From positions 1 to 64,000 of the forward strand of contig JBEKAA010000005.1 in the NCBI GenBank assembly GCA_050018455.1: a stretch of DNA of 64,000 nt, read 5' to 3'. The stretch is from RBG-13-68-16 sp050018455. Lineage in GTDB: Bacteria > Acidobacteriota > Thermoanaerobaculia > Thermoanaerobaculales > Thermoanaerobaculaceae. The first letter of the stretch is position 1, and each line of letters begins with the position of its first letter. Positions 27,016 to 35,630 of the stretch are shown here, one piece after another. Below the pieces are notes generated by a model. It had not been told where the DNA came from and did not search any database. It worked only from the letters and a program-made list of their open reading frames with translations. A program made the translations under genes and the position numbers.

Positions 27016-27101
27016 CTCTGCAGCCGGGCATGAACCTCGGCCCTTACGAAATCGTTGCCCCCATCGGCCCGGGCGGGATGGGCGCCGAGTTTACGGGGTG
27101 A
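27012..27101 (+). pseudogene. Kinase head stub 3
   Basis: A GTG overlapping the kinase 2 stop (GTGA) opens a 29-codon frame reading NLGPYEIVAPIGPGGMGAEF, then a stop. This is the third kinase head that breaks off just after the glycine loop. Confidence 0.8.
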
Positions 27102-27353
27102 GTGCCTTCAGCACGAGCCCGCGTACGCGATCGTGCGGGACTGTGTCTGGACCGAATTTTACGACGTGGAGGAATCGGGAGCCTTGGACGACCGCCTACG
27201 TGATCGCCTCCATCGTGGCCATAACGCCTGTCGTCGAAAAGGCCCGGTCCCCGCCACCGGATTCCACCGTCGTCTTATAAGGCGCATTGGCATGAGCGTC
27301 CTTCAACTCGTCCGCGAAAGTCTTCTGAGCGTCTGCTGCTCAGGGAAACTGCC
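27102..27353. other. Gene-free, probably decayed region
   Basis: No recognisable ORF product, repeat array or RNA. It lies between kinase stub 3 and a TPR remnant and is most simply the decayed middle of a third kinase gene. Confidence 0.5.
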
Positions 27354-27686
27354 ATGCCTCGACCCCGAACTGTTTCTCTGGGGGAGGACCCAACCGGCGT
27401 GGGATCGATATCGCACATGGTTCTCGTCTTGGACTACGGGCAGAAGCACATGGGCAGCGAAGCCCTGGCTAAATGCGACAAGGCGATCGAGAGCTTGCCG
27501 GAAGACCAGTTGGTTTTGACCAACTGCGGAAAGGGCTACGGACTCATGGGCAGGCGTCAGCAGGCACTGGCAGTCAAGACCCGGGTTGAGGGCCTGTCCG
27601 CACGGCTCTACGTGGGTCCGTTCGGCATTGCGCTTATCGCCGACACCCTGGGCTACAACGACACCGCGCCATGGTGCGCCGCATGA
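27354..27686 (+). pseudogene. TPR-domain remnant of a kinase-TPR gene
   Basis: A 110-codon frame whose first ~40 residues look random. The part from ALAKCDKAIESLPEDQ through GYGLMGRRQQALAVKTRVEG to LYVGPFGIALIADTLG matches the repeat pattern of TPR tails on Hanks kinases (GR-EEAL, YVSP-xALIYAGLG). It has no Shine-Dalgarno and no complete domain. Together with stub 3 it probably marks the two ends of one lost gene. Confidence 0.5.
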
Positions 27687-28003
27687 ACTACCCTGCGAGC
27701 ATGAGCCAATGACTGGGGTGCGCCTAGGCCGGCAGTGGGTGCTGGAATCCCGGTTGCTGTGCCGGCAGCAAAGACAAACGGTGGAACTCAAGCCAAGAGT
27801 ACAGCACCAACTCGCACTCGAGAAGCCGGATCGAACATCGCAAGCTCTTCTGTGTGATCGACTGAGGTGCGATCGGTGAGGTTCAGCGCGCCCGCAACGC
27901 GCTGGTGGACCGTGACGGGGTGGAAGAGTGTTGGTTGCGGTGCGAGGTTGGGCGAAAAATTTGTCGCGTCAAGACGCGCACTGGGTTTTACGGCGAAAGG
28001 CTG
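27687..28003. other. Intergenic region ahead of the RRM gene
   Basis: No gene recognised. The last part forms the upstream region of the RRM gene. Confidence 0.5.
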
Positions 28004-28063
28004 TACAATGACTACCTTGATCGTTAGGCGCTGGTGGGTTGAGCGCCTGGGAATTAGAGGAGG
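28004..28063 (+). promoter_or_regulatory. -10 box, leader and strong RBS of the RRM gene
   Basis: TACAAT (28004-28009) is followed by a ~55-nt leader ending in AGGAGG (28058-28063), nine bases before an ATT codon at 28073. The leader has the words GCGCTGG and GAGCGCCTGG that could pair locally. The strong RBS decides the start at ATT. Confidence 0.5.
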
Positions 28064-28072
28064 AGCAGGACC

Positions 28073-28462
28073 ATTCCAGCCAAGGTTTTCGTAGGGAACA
28101 TGAGCTTCCGCACAACCAAGGAAGAGCTCACCGCGCTCGCCGGAGCTGCGGGAACGGTTGTCGACGTCTACATGCCGGCCGACCGCGCGACCGGAAAGCC
28201 TCGCGGATTCGCGTTCATCGAATTCGCGAGCCAGGCAGAGGCCGAGGAAGCCGTCCGCCAGCTCAACGGCCGCGAGGTCGGTGGCCGGGCCCTCAAGGTC
28301 AACGTGGCCGAGGATCGGCCGCAGCGACGTCCGGGCGGGCCGCGGCCTTTCGGGGGTCCCCCGGAGGCCATCGCGGGGCCGAGCTTCTTCGCAGTCGAGG
28401 GGCGCTTCTCGAAGCCCAAGGGGAGCCGCCGGGGCACCCGCGGCCGGAAGCGCTCCCTGTAG
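28073..28462 (+). CDS. RNA-binding protein with one RRM, apparent ATT start
   Basis: A 129-residue protein with a single RRM. RNP2 is VFVGNM at residues 5-10, RNP1 is RGFAFIEF near residue 44, and NGREVGGRALKVNVAED completes the fold. An Arg/Pro/Gly-rich tail follows. Family members normally begin M-x-x-K-x-[FY]VGN. Here that position is ATT at 28073, with AGGAGG nine bases upstream, whereas the first ATG (28100) would delete RNP2 and the first beta strand. Initiation at ATT is inferred; a sequencing error (ATG read as ATT) is the alternative. Confidence 0.85.
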   Translation: MPAKVFVGNMSFRTTKEELTALAGAAGTVVDVYMPADRATGKPRGFAFIEFASQAEAEEAVRQLNGREVGGRALKVNVAEDRPQRRPGGPRPFGGPPEAIAGPSFFAVEGRFSKPKGSRRGTRGRKRSL

Positions 28463-28489
28463 GGCCTCAATCGCACCCTGGAACGGCGT

Positions 28490-28645
28490 GGCCAGCGGTC
28501 CGTGGCCCGTGGTCGGTAGAGACAACTCTCCCGACAGACGACGCCTTTGCCGCTCCCGGAAAGGAACGGCGCAGTCGCCGCGCCCTCGCACGGGGTTGTC
28601 TGTGTCCCTGCGGACCACCGGACACTGGCCACGGACCACGTCTCT
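28490..28645. repeat. GTGGnCC-type short repeat with inverted arms
   Basis: The left arm GGTCCGTGGCCCGTGGTC lies near 28497-28514. The inverted words ACTGGCCACGGACCACG lie at 28624-28640. A single related arm (CCACGGTCCACGGACCACG) occurs at 32110-32128, beyond the other end of the protease gene. Confidence 0.6.
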
Positions 28646-28657
28646 CGACAACAAGAA

Positions 28658-28679
28658 GGGCGGGGCACTCGCCCCGCCC
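28658..28679. terminator. Bidirectional terminator-like hairpin
   Basis: A perfect 9-bp stem GGGCGGGGC / GCCCCGCCC with an ACTC loop lies between the convergent RRM and protease genes. The A-rich left flank (ACAACAAGAA) gives a weak T tract on the minus strand. Confidence 0.6.
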
Positions 28680-28703
28680 TGGTTGCGCTGACGAGAACCC
28701 GCG

Positions 28704-31700
28704 CTACCGGCCGTTCGGCGGATAGGGCGGTTGCAACGGCGGCGGCGGCGGGAGCGTCATCGGGTCGGCGTTGATCTTGTCCATGACGAACTTGATCGCC
28801 GTCTCGAGCTGGGCGTCCCTGCCCGCCATCTCGTCGCCGGGGAGGTTGTCCACCTCGATATCCGGGTCCACACCGTGGTTCTCGATGACCCACTGCGAGT
28901 CGAGGCCGTAGAGGCTGTCCTCGGGGATGGTGACGTAGCCGCCATCGGAGAGCGGCCAGTAGCCGCGGATGCCCCGCACGCCGCCCCACGTCCGCTCCCC
29001 GATCAGCGGGCCGAGGCCGTACTTCTTGAAGTAGTACGGGAAGATGTCGCCGTCGGAGGCCGAGAAGTGGTTGAGGAGGCAGGCCATGTGCCCGTGCAGC
29101 ATCTGCTGCGGGATCGGGGACGCCACGCCCTGGCGGTTGACGCCCATGCCCACGAGCACGCGGCGCAGGCGCTCGAGAACGATCTGATCGATGAAGCCGC
29201 CGTGGTTGTACCGCACGTCGACGATCATCCCCTGCATGCGGACCTGCGGGTAGAACTGGCTGATGAACTGATTCATCCCCTGTTCGTCCATGTCGACGAG
29301 GTACAGATAGCCGATCTTCCCGCCGGATGCCTTGTCCACCTTTTCGCGGTTGTGATCGATCCAGGCCTTCATGCGCAGGTTCAGCTCGTCGGTGATCGGC
29401 TTCACGGTGACGTCGCGGCGGTTCTTTCCGGCGGGATCGTCCGCCACGGTGAGCGTGACCGTGCGGTCGAGCGTGTTGACGAAAAGGCTGTCCGGGTCGG
29501 TCGGCACGCGCAGTTCGCGGCCGTCGACCGCCAGCAGGTAGTGGCCTTCCTTGACGTTGATCCCGGGCTCGGTGAGCGGCGACCAGTAGCTCTCGCGGGC
29601 ATTGTCGCCCGGGTAGATCCTCTTAATGAAGTAGCGGCCCGCTTTCTCGTCGACGCCGAAGTCCACTCCTAGCAGCCCGGTCGGCACGCGCTTTGCGCGG
29701 GACTCGTCGCCGCCGCCGACGTACGTGTGGGAATTCCCGAGCTCACCGATCATCTCGCCGATGAGGTAGTTGAGGTCCTCGCGAGAGGTGACCTGCGGCA
29801 GCAGCTTCGCGTATGCATCACGCACTCGCGGCCAGTCCACACCGTTCATCTCGGGGCTGTAGAAGAAGTCACGCTCGAGCCGCCACGCCTGGTGGAACAT
29901 CTCGTTCCACTCGGCCACCGGTTCGATGAGTGCCTGCATGTGCGAGACGTCGAGATCCTTGGGCTTCGCGTCGCCCTCCGCCTTGGCCTCGGCGGCCGTG
30001 CTGATTATCGCGTACGCGTCCTTGTTCTTCGTGATGACCGCCGTCGCGTCGGCGCTGAGCGAGTACCCGTCAACGGGGCTCCGCAGCACCGTGTCCTTGC
30101 GCTTCTCCATGTCGAAGGCGTGAAGCGCGGGCTCCTCGCCGTGCAGCGCGGTCTCGAAGCTCCTGATCGGCGTGGTGAGGTAGAAAAGGCGTCCGCGCGC
30201 GGCGCTCAGGTGATCGATCTCGCCGGGAGGAACGGGCAGCGGGACGACGCGGTCGGCGAGGTCCTCGAGGTCGATCTTGATTGGCGCACTGGCGCCGGGC
30301 TTCCACGCTTCGGCCTTGGGTTCGCCGTCCTTCTTCTCTTCTTTCGGTGTTCCTTCGTCGGAGCGCGGCGCGAACGGTGAAGGCTCGTTCGCCTGGAGTG
30401 TCGCAACGTAGATGCCGGCCATGCTGACCGTCGCGACGTTGAACTCGCTTCCGCTGAACACCGGGTTCTCGTGCTTGAGGCCGATGTAGTACAGGTACTT
30501 CCCCTGCGGGTCGAACACCGGCCCGAAGTCGTTGGTCTGGGCCGCGGTCACCTGAGTCGCGCGAGCCGAGGCCACGCTGTAAAGGTAGATCTGGCGCAGG
30601 TCGTTGTCGGCCGCTTTGCTGTACGCCAGCCAGAGCGCGTCGGGAGACCAGGCGAAGTCGTGCATCTCGGCGCGAGGGTTGGAGTCGACGTTGGTCAGTT
30701 GCCGGTCCGGGACGTTCAGGATCCAGAGGGCGTGCTCGCTGTCGGAGAAGGCGATCTTCTTGCTGTCCGGAGCCCACGCCGGGTCGTACAGGTACCCCTT
30801 GCGGCGGTCGGTGAGGACTTGCTCGGTGCCCGTTCCGTCTGCGGGCCGGACCGCGATCTCCGCCTCGCGGGTGCGGTCGGTCACGTACGCGACCCACCTG
30901 CCGTCGGGGGACCACGCGGGGTACTGCTCGCGGACGCCGGAGGTCTGGGTCAGGTTGCGCGTGTTGCCGTGCTCCGCGGGCACGGTGAAGACCTCTCCGC
31001 GGGCCTCGAACAGGGCGCGCTTGCCGTTGGGGGCGATGTCGAACGACTGGATGGTCTTGCCGGCGTCGACCCAGCGCCCCCTCGTGCGCACGACATCCGA
31101 GGGGATCGCGACCTCGATCCTGTTGAGCCTTTCGGAGGGAAGGTCGAGGACGTACAGCTCGCCGCCGCAGGCGAGCACGATCCCCGTGTCCCCTAGGCTC
31201 GGCCAGTCCACGTCGTAGTCCTTGAAGCCGGTGACCTGCCGGAACTGCTTTGTCTTGAGGTCGTAAGCCCAGATGTTGAGGCGCTTTTCGGGTCCCCGGT
31301 CGGAGGCGAAGTAAACGGTGTCGCGGTACCACATCGGGAAGGTGTCGGTGCCCTTCCAATCGGTGACCCTCTGGATCTCGTGGCTTGCGAGGTCGTATAT
31401 CCAGATGTCCTGGGCCAGGCCCCCGTAGTACCGCTTCCAGGTGCGGAAGTTGCGGAAGATCCGGTTGTAGGCGATCTTGCTGCCGTCCGGGCTGAAAGAG
31501 GTCACGCCCCCCATGGGCACAGGGAACTGCGATGGGGCGCCGCCCTCTCTGGGGACCAGGAACAGCTGGCCGAACCAGTCGTTGTAGGTCGTCCGACGCG
31601 ACAGGAAGATGATGCTCTTCCCGTCGGGGGTCCACGTCACGACCATGTTGTCGGGCCCCCAACGCAGGGGCGCGTCCGGCACCACGTCGGAGTGGAACGT

Positions 31701-32063
31701 CAGCCGCCGCGCCAGGCCGCCCTCGGCGGGGATCACGTAAACGTCTCTGTTGCCGTCGTACTCGCCCGTGAAGGCGATCTCCTTGCCATCCGGGGAGAAC
31801 CGCGGCATGAGGTCCATGCCGGGGTCGGTAGTGAGGCGCTGGGCCGCGCCGCCCTGGCGGTCAACCCGCCAGAGGTTTCCGCCCGCCTCGAAGACGATGG
31901 TGGTGCCGTGAAGGGTCGGGAAGCGCATGAGAGCGCGCTGCGCAGCACCGGCTGCCAGCGGCAATCCGAGCAGCGCGACACCCAAGGCAAGGAGGTTTAC
32001 CAGACCGTTCCGCACCGTCGAGGGAAGGTCACTGCCAGAGAATCCACGCGGTTCGTGGTGCAT
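28704..32063 (-). CDS. Tricorn-like S41 serine protease with beta-propeller
   Basis: A 1119-residue exported protein with a signal peptide (LLALGVALLGLPLAAGAAQ). The first ~650 residues are TolB/WD40-like blades (repeated PRFSPDGKEIAFTGEYDGN, YPAWSPDGRWVAYVTD). A PDZ-like segment follows (GINVKEGHYLLAVDGREL), then the S41 core with VDVRYNHGGFIDQI and the catalytic serine in NHFSASDGDIFP, then GERTWGGVRGI. This order matches tricorn protease homologues, which degrade peptides. The ATG at 32063 with AAGGGAGA upstream is chosen; the open frame runs farther upstream but crosses into serC. It is the last gene of the minus-strand run after serC. Confidence 0.92.
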   Translation of the reverse strand: MHHEPRGFSGSDLPSTVRNGLVNLLALGVALLGLPLAAGAAQRALMRFPTLHGTTIVFEAGGNLWRVDRQGGAAQRLTTDPGMDLMPRFSPDGKEIAFTGEYDGNRDVYVIPAEGGLARRLTFHSDVVPDAPLRWGPDNMVVTWTPDGKSIIFLSRRTTYNDWFGQLFLVPREGGAPSQFPVPMGGVTSFSPDGSKIAYNRIFRNFRTWKRYYGGLAQDIWIYDLASHEIQRVTDWKGTDTFPMWYRDTVYFASDRGPEKRLNIWAYDLKTKQFRQVTGFKDYDVDWPSLGDTGIVLACGGELYVLDLPSERLNRIEVAIPSDVVRTRGRWVDAGKTIQSFDIAPNGKRALFEARGEVFTVPAEHGNTRNLTQTSGVREQYPAWSPDGRWVAYVTDRTREAEIAVRPADGTGTEQVLTDRRKGYLYDPAWAPDSKKIAFSDSEHALWILNVPDRQLTNVDSNPRAEMHDFAWSPDALWLAYSKAADNDLRQIYLYSVASARATQVTAAQTNDFGPVFDPQGKYLYYIGLKHENPVFSGSEFNVATVSMAGIYVATLQANEPSPFAPRSDEGTPKEEKKDGEPKAEAWKPGASAPIKIDLEDLADRVVPLPVPPGEIDHLSAARGRLFYLTTPIRSFETALHGEEPALHAFDMEKRKDTVLRSPVDGYSLSADATAVITKNKDAYAIISTAAEAKAEGDAKPKDLDVSHMQALIEPVAEWNEMFHQAWRLERDFFYSPEMNGVDWPRVRDAYAKLLPQVTSREDLNYLIGEMIGELGNSHTYVGGGDESRAKRVPTGLLGVDFGVDEKAGRYFIKRIYPGDNARESYWSPLTEPGINVKEGHYLLAVDGRELRVPTDPDSLFVNTLDRTVTLTVADDPAGKNRRDVTVKPITDELNLRMKAWIDHNREKVDKASGGKIGYLYLVDMDEQGMNQFISQFYPQVRMQGMIVDVRYNHGGFIDQIVLERLRRVLVGMGVNRQGVASPIPQQMLHGHMACLLNHFSASDGDIFPYYFKKYGLGPLIGERTWGGVRGIRGYWPLSDGGYVTIPEDSLYGLDSQWVIENHGVDPDIEVDNLPGDEMAGRDAQLETAIKFVMDKINADPMTLPPPPPLQPPYPPNGR

Positions 32064-32137
32064 CGAAGTCTCCCTTCGGATTCGAGTCGCTGATCGTGCG
32101 GGCCACTGACCACGGTCCACGGACCACGCCTCTTCTT

Positions 32138-33235
32138 CTATGCATGCTTCTTGGCGAACGCCTCCATGAACGCGACCAGGGTCTTGACGTTGTCCACGGT
32201 GACCGCGTTGTACATCGAGACGCGTATGCCGCCGAGGTCGCGGTACCCCTTGAGCCCGACCATCCCGTTGGCCTTGGACTCCTTGACGAAGGTGTCCGTG
32301 ACCTCGTCGTTCGGCAGGAAGAAGTCCACGTTCATGAGCGAGCGGTCTTCCTTGACTGTGACGTGGCCCTTGTAGAACTGGGGGTACCTGTCGATGCAGC
32401 CGTAGAGCAACTCGCCCTTTGTGAGGTTGTTCTTCTCGATCGCCGCGAGCCCGCCGATCGACTTGTTGTAGGCCAGCACGTTGCGCAGGATGTAGATCGA
32501 GAAGCACGGCGGGGTGTTGTAGAGCGAGTTCTTGTCGGCGTGAATCTTGTACTGGAGCATGCTCGGAAGCTTGTCGGAACAGGCCGCCAGGAAGTCGTCG
32601 CGGATGATGGCGACGACCAGGCCCGAGGGCCCCAGGTTCTTCTGGGCGCCGGCGTAGATCAACCCGAACGGCTTCACGTCGAACGGCCGCCACATGAAAT
32701 CGGAGGACATGTCGCAGGCGAGCGGGATGCCCGCGGTCTCGGGGAACGTCTTCCACTGCGTGCCGAAGATCGTGTTGTTGGAGCAGAAGTGCACGTACGC
32801 GGCGTCGGCGTTGACCTTGATCTCGTCGGGGCGCGGCAACCGGCAGAACTTTTCGCTCTCCGTGGTCGCGATGACGCGCGCGGCGTCGCCGGCGACGATC
32901 TTGGCCTCCTTGTACGCCTTCTTGGCCCACTGGCCCGTGATGATGTAGTCCGCCTTACGTCCAGAGTGCAGGAGGTTCATCGGCAGCATGGCGAACTGGA
33001 GGTTGCCGCCGCCCTGCAAGAGCAGGGTCTTGTAGTTGTCCGGAACGGCCAGGAGCTCCTTCACGAGCGCGATCGCCTCGGTGTGCACCGCGTCGTACTC
33101 CTTGGCGCGATGGGAGATCTCCATGACCGACATGCCGGTCTTCTCGAAATCGAGCAGCTCCGCCTGGGCGCGCTCGAGGGCCGGCAGCGGCAGCGCGGCG
33201 GGACCGGCGTAGAAGTTGATTACCCTGTGACTCAT
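32138..33235 (-). CDS. serC: Phosphoserine aminotransferase
   Basis: A 365-residue class V aminotransferase converting 3-phosphohydroxypyruvate and glutamate to phosphoserine and 2-oxoglutarate. Family marks are INFYAGPAALP at the N-terminus, LLLQGGGNLQFAMLPMN, CSNNTIFGTQW, the PLP lysine in YAGAQKNLGPSG, and RDLGGIRVSMYNAV at the end. AAGGAGG lies six bases before the ATG. It follows serA with a ~155-bp gap holding a repeat array, so co-transcription is likely but not certain. Confidence 0.96.
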   Translation of the reverse strand: MSHRVINFYAGPAALPLPALERAQAELLDFEKTGMSVMEISHRAKEYDAVHTEAIALVKELLAVPDNYKTLLLQGGGNLQFAMLPMNLLHSGRKADYIITGQWAKKAYKEAKIVAGDAARVIATTESEKFCRLPRPDEIKVNADAAYVHFCSNNTIFGTQWKTFPETAGIPLACDMSSDFMWRPFDVKPFGLIYAGAQKNLGPSGLVVAIIRDDFLAACSDKLPSMLQYKIHADKNSLYNTPPCFSIYILRNVLAYNKSIGGLAAIEKNNLTKGELLYGCIDRYPQFYKGHVTVKEDRSLMNVDFFLPNDEVTDTFVKESKANGMVGLKGYRDLGGIRVSMYNAVTVDNVKTLVAFMEAFAKKHA

Positions 33236-33245
33236 GGCAGCCTCC

Positions 33246-33393
33246 TTATGCGGAGCTGACAGCCGACAGCTCACAGCCGACAGCCCACAGTTGAAAGTCG
33301 AAAGTCGAAAGCAACCTCATCCGCACGCGTCCGAAGCCGTCGTCGGGCCGGATTCCGTTCCGGAACGCTGACCCCTGGCCCCTGACCCCGGTC
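33246..33393. repeat. Heptamer arrays between serA and serC
   Basis: The left array (33246-33302) is in strict 7-bp register: AGCTGAC, AGCCGAC, AGCTCAC, AGCCGAC, AGCCCAC, AGTTGAA, AGTCGAA, AGTCGAA. After a ~65-bp spacer a second, different 7-bp array TGACCCC, TGGCCCC, TGACCCC lies at 33369-33390. Confidence 0.8.
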
Positions 33394-34270
33394 ATTTGCC
33401 CCACTTCTCGAGAAGGTCCACGACCTCGTTTCCGATCCTCAGGAGATTTTCCTTGGAGCTGGCCCCGATGTGCGGGGTCATGATCACGTTTGGCGCGGAG
33501 AGCAGAGCGGAGGACGGATCCGGCGGATCGGAGAACCACACGTCGGTCGCGTACGCCGCCACCTTGCCCGACTTGAGTGCCTCGGCGAGGTCTTCCTCGA
33601 CGATGCACTTGCCGCGGCCCGTATTCACGATCACGACGCCGTCCTTCATCTCGGCGATCGTGGCCTTGTTGATCATTCCCTTGGTGTCGTCGTTGAGCGG
33701 GACGTGCATGGAGATGTAGTCGGCCTTGGAGAACAGCTCTTTGAGCGTCGGCACCAGGATCGCGACGTCGGAGTGCTTGACGAACGGGTCGTAGGCGAGC
33801 ACGCGCATGCCGAACGCCGCGGCGCGTTTGGCCACCTCGCCCGCGATGCGGCCGATGCCGACGAGCCCGAGCGTCTTCTGGAAGAGCTCGGTTCGCTTGA
33901 GCTCCTTCTTGAGGAACTTCCCCTCGAGCTTCATGGCGTTGTGCGCCTCGATGAGCTTGTTGGGCACGGCGAGCATGAGGCCGAACGCGAGCTCCGCCAC
34001 CGCGACGGAGGACGCTGCCGGCGTGTTGCGCACCTCGATGCCGCGCTCCTTGGCGGCCTTGGCGTCCACGTTGTCGAGGCCCACGCCGCCGCGGATGATG
34101 AGCTTGAGCTTGGGGGCGCCAGCGATCCACTCTGCGGTGCACTTGGTCTTGGAACGGACAAGCGCGACCTCGGCCTCCGGGAGCCGGGCGATGTCTTCGG
34201 TGACCTCCCCGAATTTCTTGAGCCTGTCCGGGAGCGATTTGTCGAAGGCGTCACAGATCAGGATCAGCAT
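33392..34270 (-). CDS. serA: D-3-phosphoglycerate dehydrogenase-type oxidoreductase
   Basis: A 292-residue D-2-hydroxyacid dehydrogenase of the short (no ACT regulatory domain) type. The NAD-binding Rossmann motif is GLVGIGRIAGEVAKRA. VNTGRGKCIVEEDLAEAL holds the catalytic Arg region and MTPHIGASSKEN the catalytic His. Position next to serC and DUF1015 supports serine biosynthesis (3-phosphoglycerate to phosphohydroxypyruvate). Lack of an ACT domain suggests no serine feedback. AAGGAGGT precedes the ATG. Confidence 0.92.
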   Translation of the reverse strand: MLILICDAFDKSLPDRLKKFGEVTEDIARLPEAEVALVRSKTKCTAEWIAGAPKLKLIIRGGVGLDNVDAKAAKERGIEVRNTPAASSVAVAELAFGLMLAVPNKLIEAHNAMKLEGKFLKKELKRTELFQKTLGLVGIGRIAGEVAKRAAAFGMRVLAYDPFVKHSDVAILVPTLKELFSKADYISMHVPLNDDTKGMINKATIAEMKDGVVIVNTGRGKCIVEEDLAEALKSGKVAAYATDVWFSDPPDPSSALLSAPNVIMTPHIGASSKENLLRIGNEVVDLLEKWGK

Positions 34271-34306
34271 TGCGACCTCCTTTTTCCTGGGGCCTTGGGC
34301 CCCCGC

Positions 34307-35545
34307 CTACCACGTGTCCAATGTACGGACGAGCAGGCCCGAGCGCAGCTTCGGCTCGAACCAGGTTGACTTGGGCGGCATCACGAGTCCGGCGTCGGCC
34401 ACCGACATGAGCTGGTCGAGCGAGGTCGGGAACAGCGCGAAGGCCGCCGCCCACCCTTCCCTGACGCGCTTCTCGAGCTCGCCCAAACCCCGGATCCCGC
34501 CGACGAAATCGATTCGTTTGTCGGTGCGTGGGTCGGCGATGCCGAGTACCGGCGCAAGCAGGTTCTCCTGCAGGATCGCGACGTCGAGCGAGCGCACGGG
34601 ATCACCGGAAGGGAAGGTGCCGGCCTTTGCCTCGAGGCGGTACCAGGTCCCGCCGAGGTACATCCCGAAGCGATGCGCCGCGTCAGGGCGCGGTTCGGTC
34701 GCCCTCGTCACCGCGAACTTCTCCCCGATCTTCGCGAGGAACTGATCCTCCGTGAGGCCGTTGAGGTCCTTCACGACCCGGTTGTAGTCCATGATGCGCA
34801 GCTGGTCGTGCGGGAAGAGCACGGCGAGGAAGTAGTTGTACGGCTCGTCGCCGCGGTGGTGCCGGTTGGCCGCCTTGCGCTCGAGGCCGACCCGGGCCGC
34901 CGACGCGGCTCGGTGGTGGCCGTCGGCGACGTAGAGTGCAGGCACCTCCGCCAGCGCCGTCTGGAGCACTGCCGTCTGCTCCGGCGGAACGGGCCAGACC
35001 GTGTGGCCGATGCCGTCGGGCGCGACGAAGTCGTACAGCGGCCGGCCCGCGCGAATGGCGCCCACGACCGAATCGATCTCGGCGCGTTTGCGGTAGGTGA
35101 GGAACACCGGACCGGCGTTCGCGTTCAGTTCGTGCGTGTGCCGCGTGCGGTCGTCCTCCTTGTCCTTGCGGGTGAACTCGTGCCGCTTGATCAGCCCGTC
35201 GGCGTACTCCCGGCAGCTCGCCGCACCGACGATCCCCGCCTGGACGTGGTCGCCCATGCGCTGCTGGTAGACGTAGAACCGCGGCTCGGCCTCGCGCACG
35301 AAGACGCCTTCTGCCATGAATCTCCGGAGGTTCTTCACGCCCGTCGCGTACACCCGGTCGTCGTAGAGGTTGACGTCCGGGGGCAGGTCGATCTCGGGTT
35401 TGTTGATGTGGAGGAACGAGATTTCGTTCCCCTTCGCCATCTCGCGAGCTTCCTCGGAGTTGATCACGTCGTAGGGAGGCGCGGCGACGCGCGCTGCGAG
35501 GTCGGGGCGGGGCCGCAGGGCCCGGAACGGACGGACGTCGGACAT
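34307..35545 (-). CDS. DUF1015 family protein of the serine operon
   Basis: A 412-residue DUF1015 protein starting MSDVRPFRALRPRPDLAARVAAPPYDVI, the standard family N-terminus. HTHELNANAGPVFLTY and YVADGHHRAASAARVG (DGHHR at 208-212) are its most conserved motifs. The DGHHR-type motif recalls the ParB/sulfiredoxin-like fold used by free-serine kinases such as SerK and SbnI; with the serA-serC context this suggests a role in serine phosphorylation, but that is inference. GGAGGTT lies upstream of the ATG. First gene of the minus-strand serine run. Confidence 0.88.
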   Translation of the reverse strand: MSDVRPFRALRPRPDLAARVAAPPYDVINSEEAREMAKGNEISFLHINKPEIDLPPDVNLYDDRVYATGVKNLRRFMAEGVFVREAEPRFYVYQQRMGDHVQAGIVGAASCREYADGLIKRHEFTRKDKEDDRTRHTHELNANAGPVFLTYRKRAEIDSVVGAIRAGRPLYDFVAPDGIGHTVWPVPPEQTAVLQTALAEVPALYVADGHHRAASAARVGLERKAANRHHRGDEPYNYFLAVLFPHDQLRIMDYNRVVKDLNGLTEDQFLAKIGEKFAVTRATEPRPDAAHRFGMYLGGTWYRLEAKAGTFPSGDPVRSLDVAILQENLLAPVLGIADPRTDKRIDFVGGIRGLGELEKRVREGWAAAFALFPTSLDQLMSVADAGLVMPPKSTWFEPKLRSGLLVRTLDTW

Positions 35546-35630
35546 CGGCCAACCTCCGGCGCCGGCAGACCGGCGGATAGGTGAAAGTTATCACGAAGTT
35601 GGTGGCTCCGCCACATGCCGCCGGCCGCCC

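Noticed and set aside
28710..32093. Several plus-strand open frames opposite the protease gene
   Set aside because: They are antisense shadows of codon-biased sequence; the minus strand encodes clear propeller and S41 motifs.
32064..32930. Upstream extension of the tricorn-like protease frame
   Set aside because: It is antisense-free but overlaps serC in a different frame on the same strand, is low-complexity Arg/Gln-rich, and ends before a good RBS and signal peptide at 32063.
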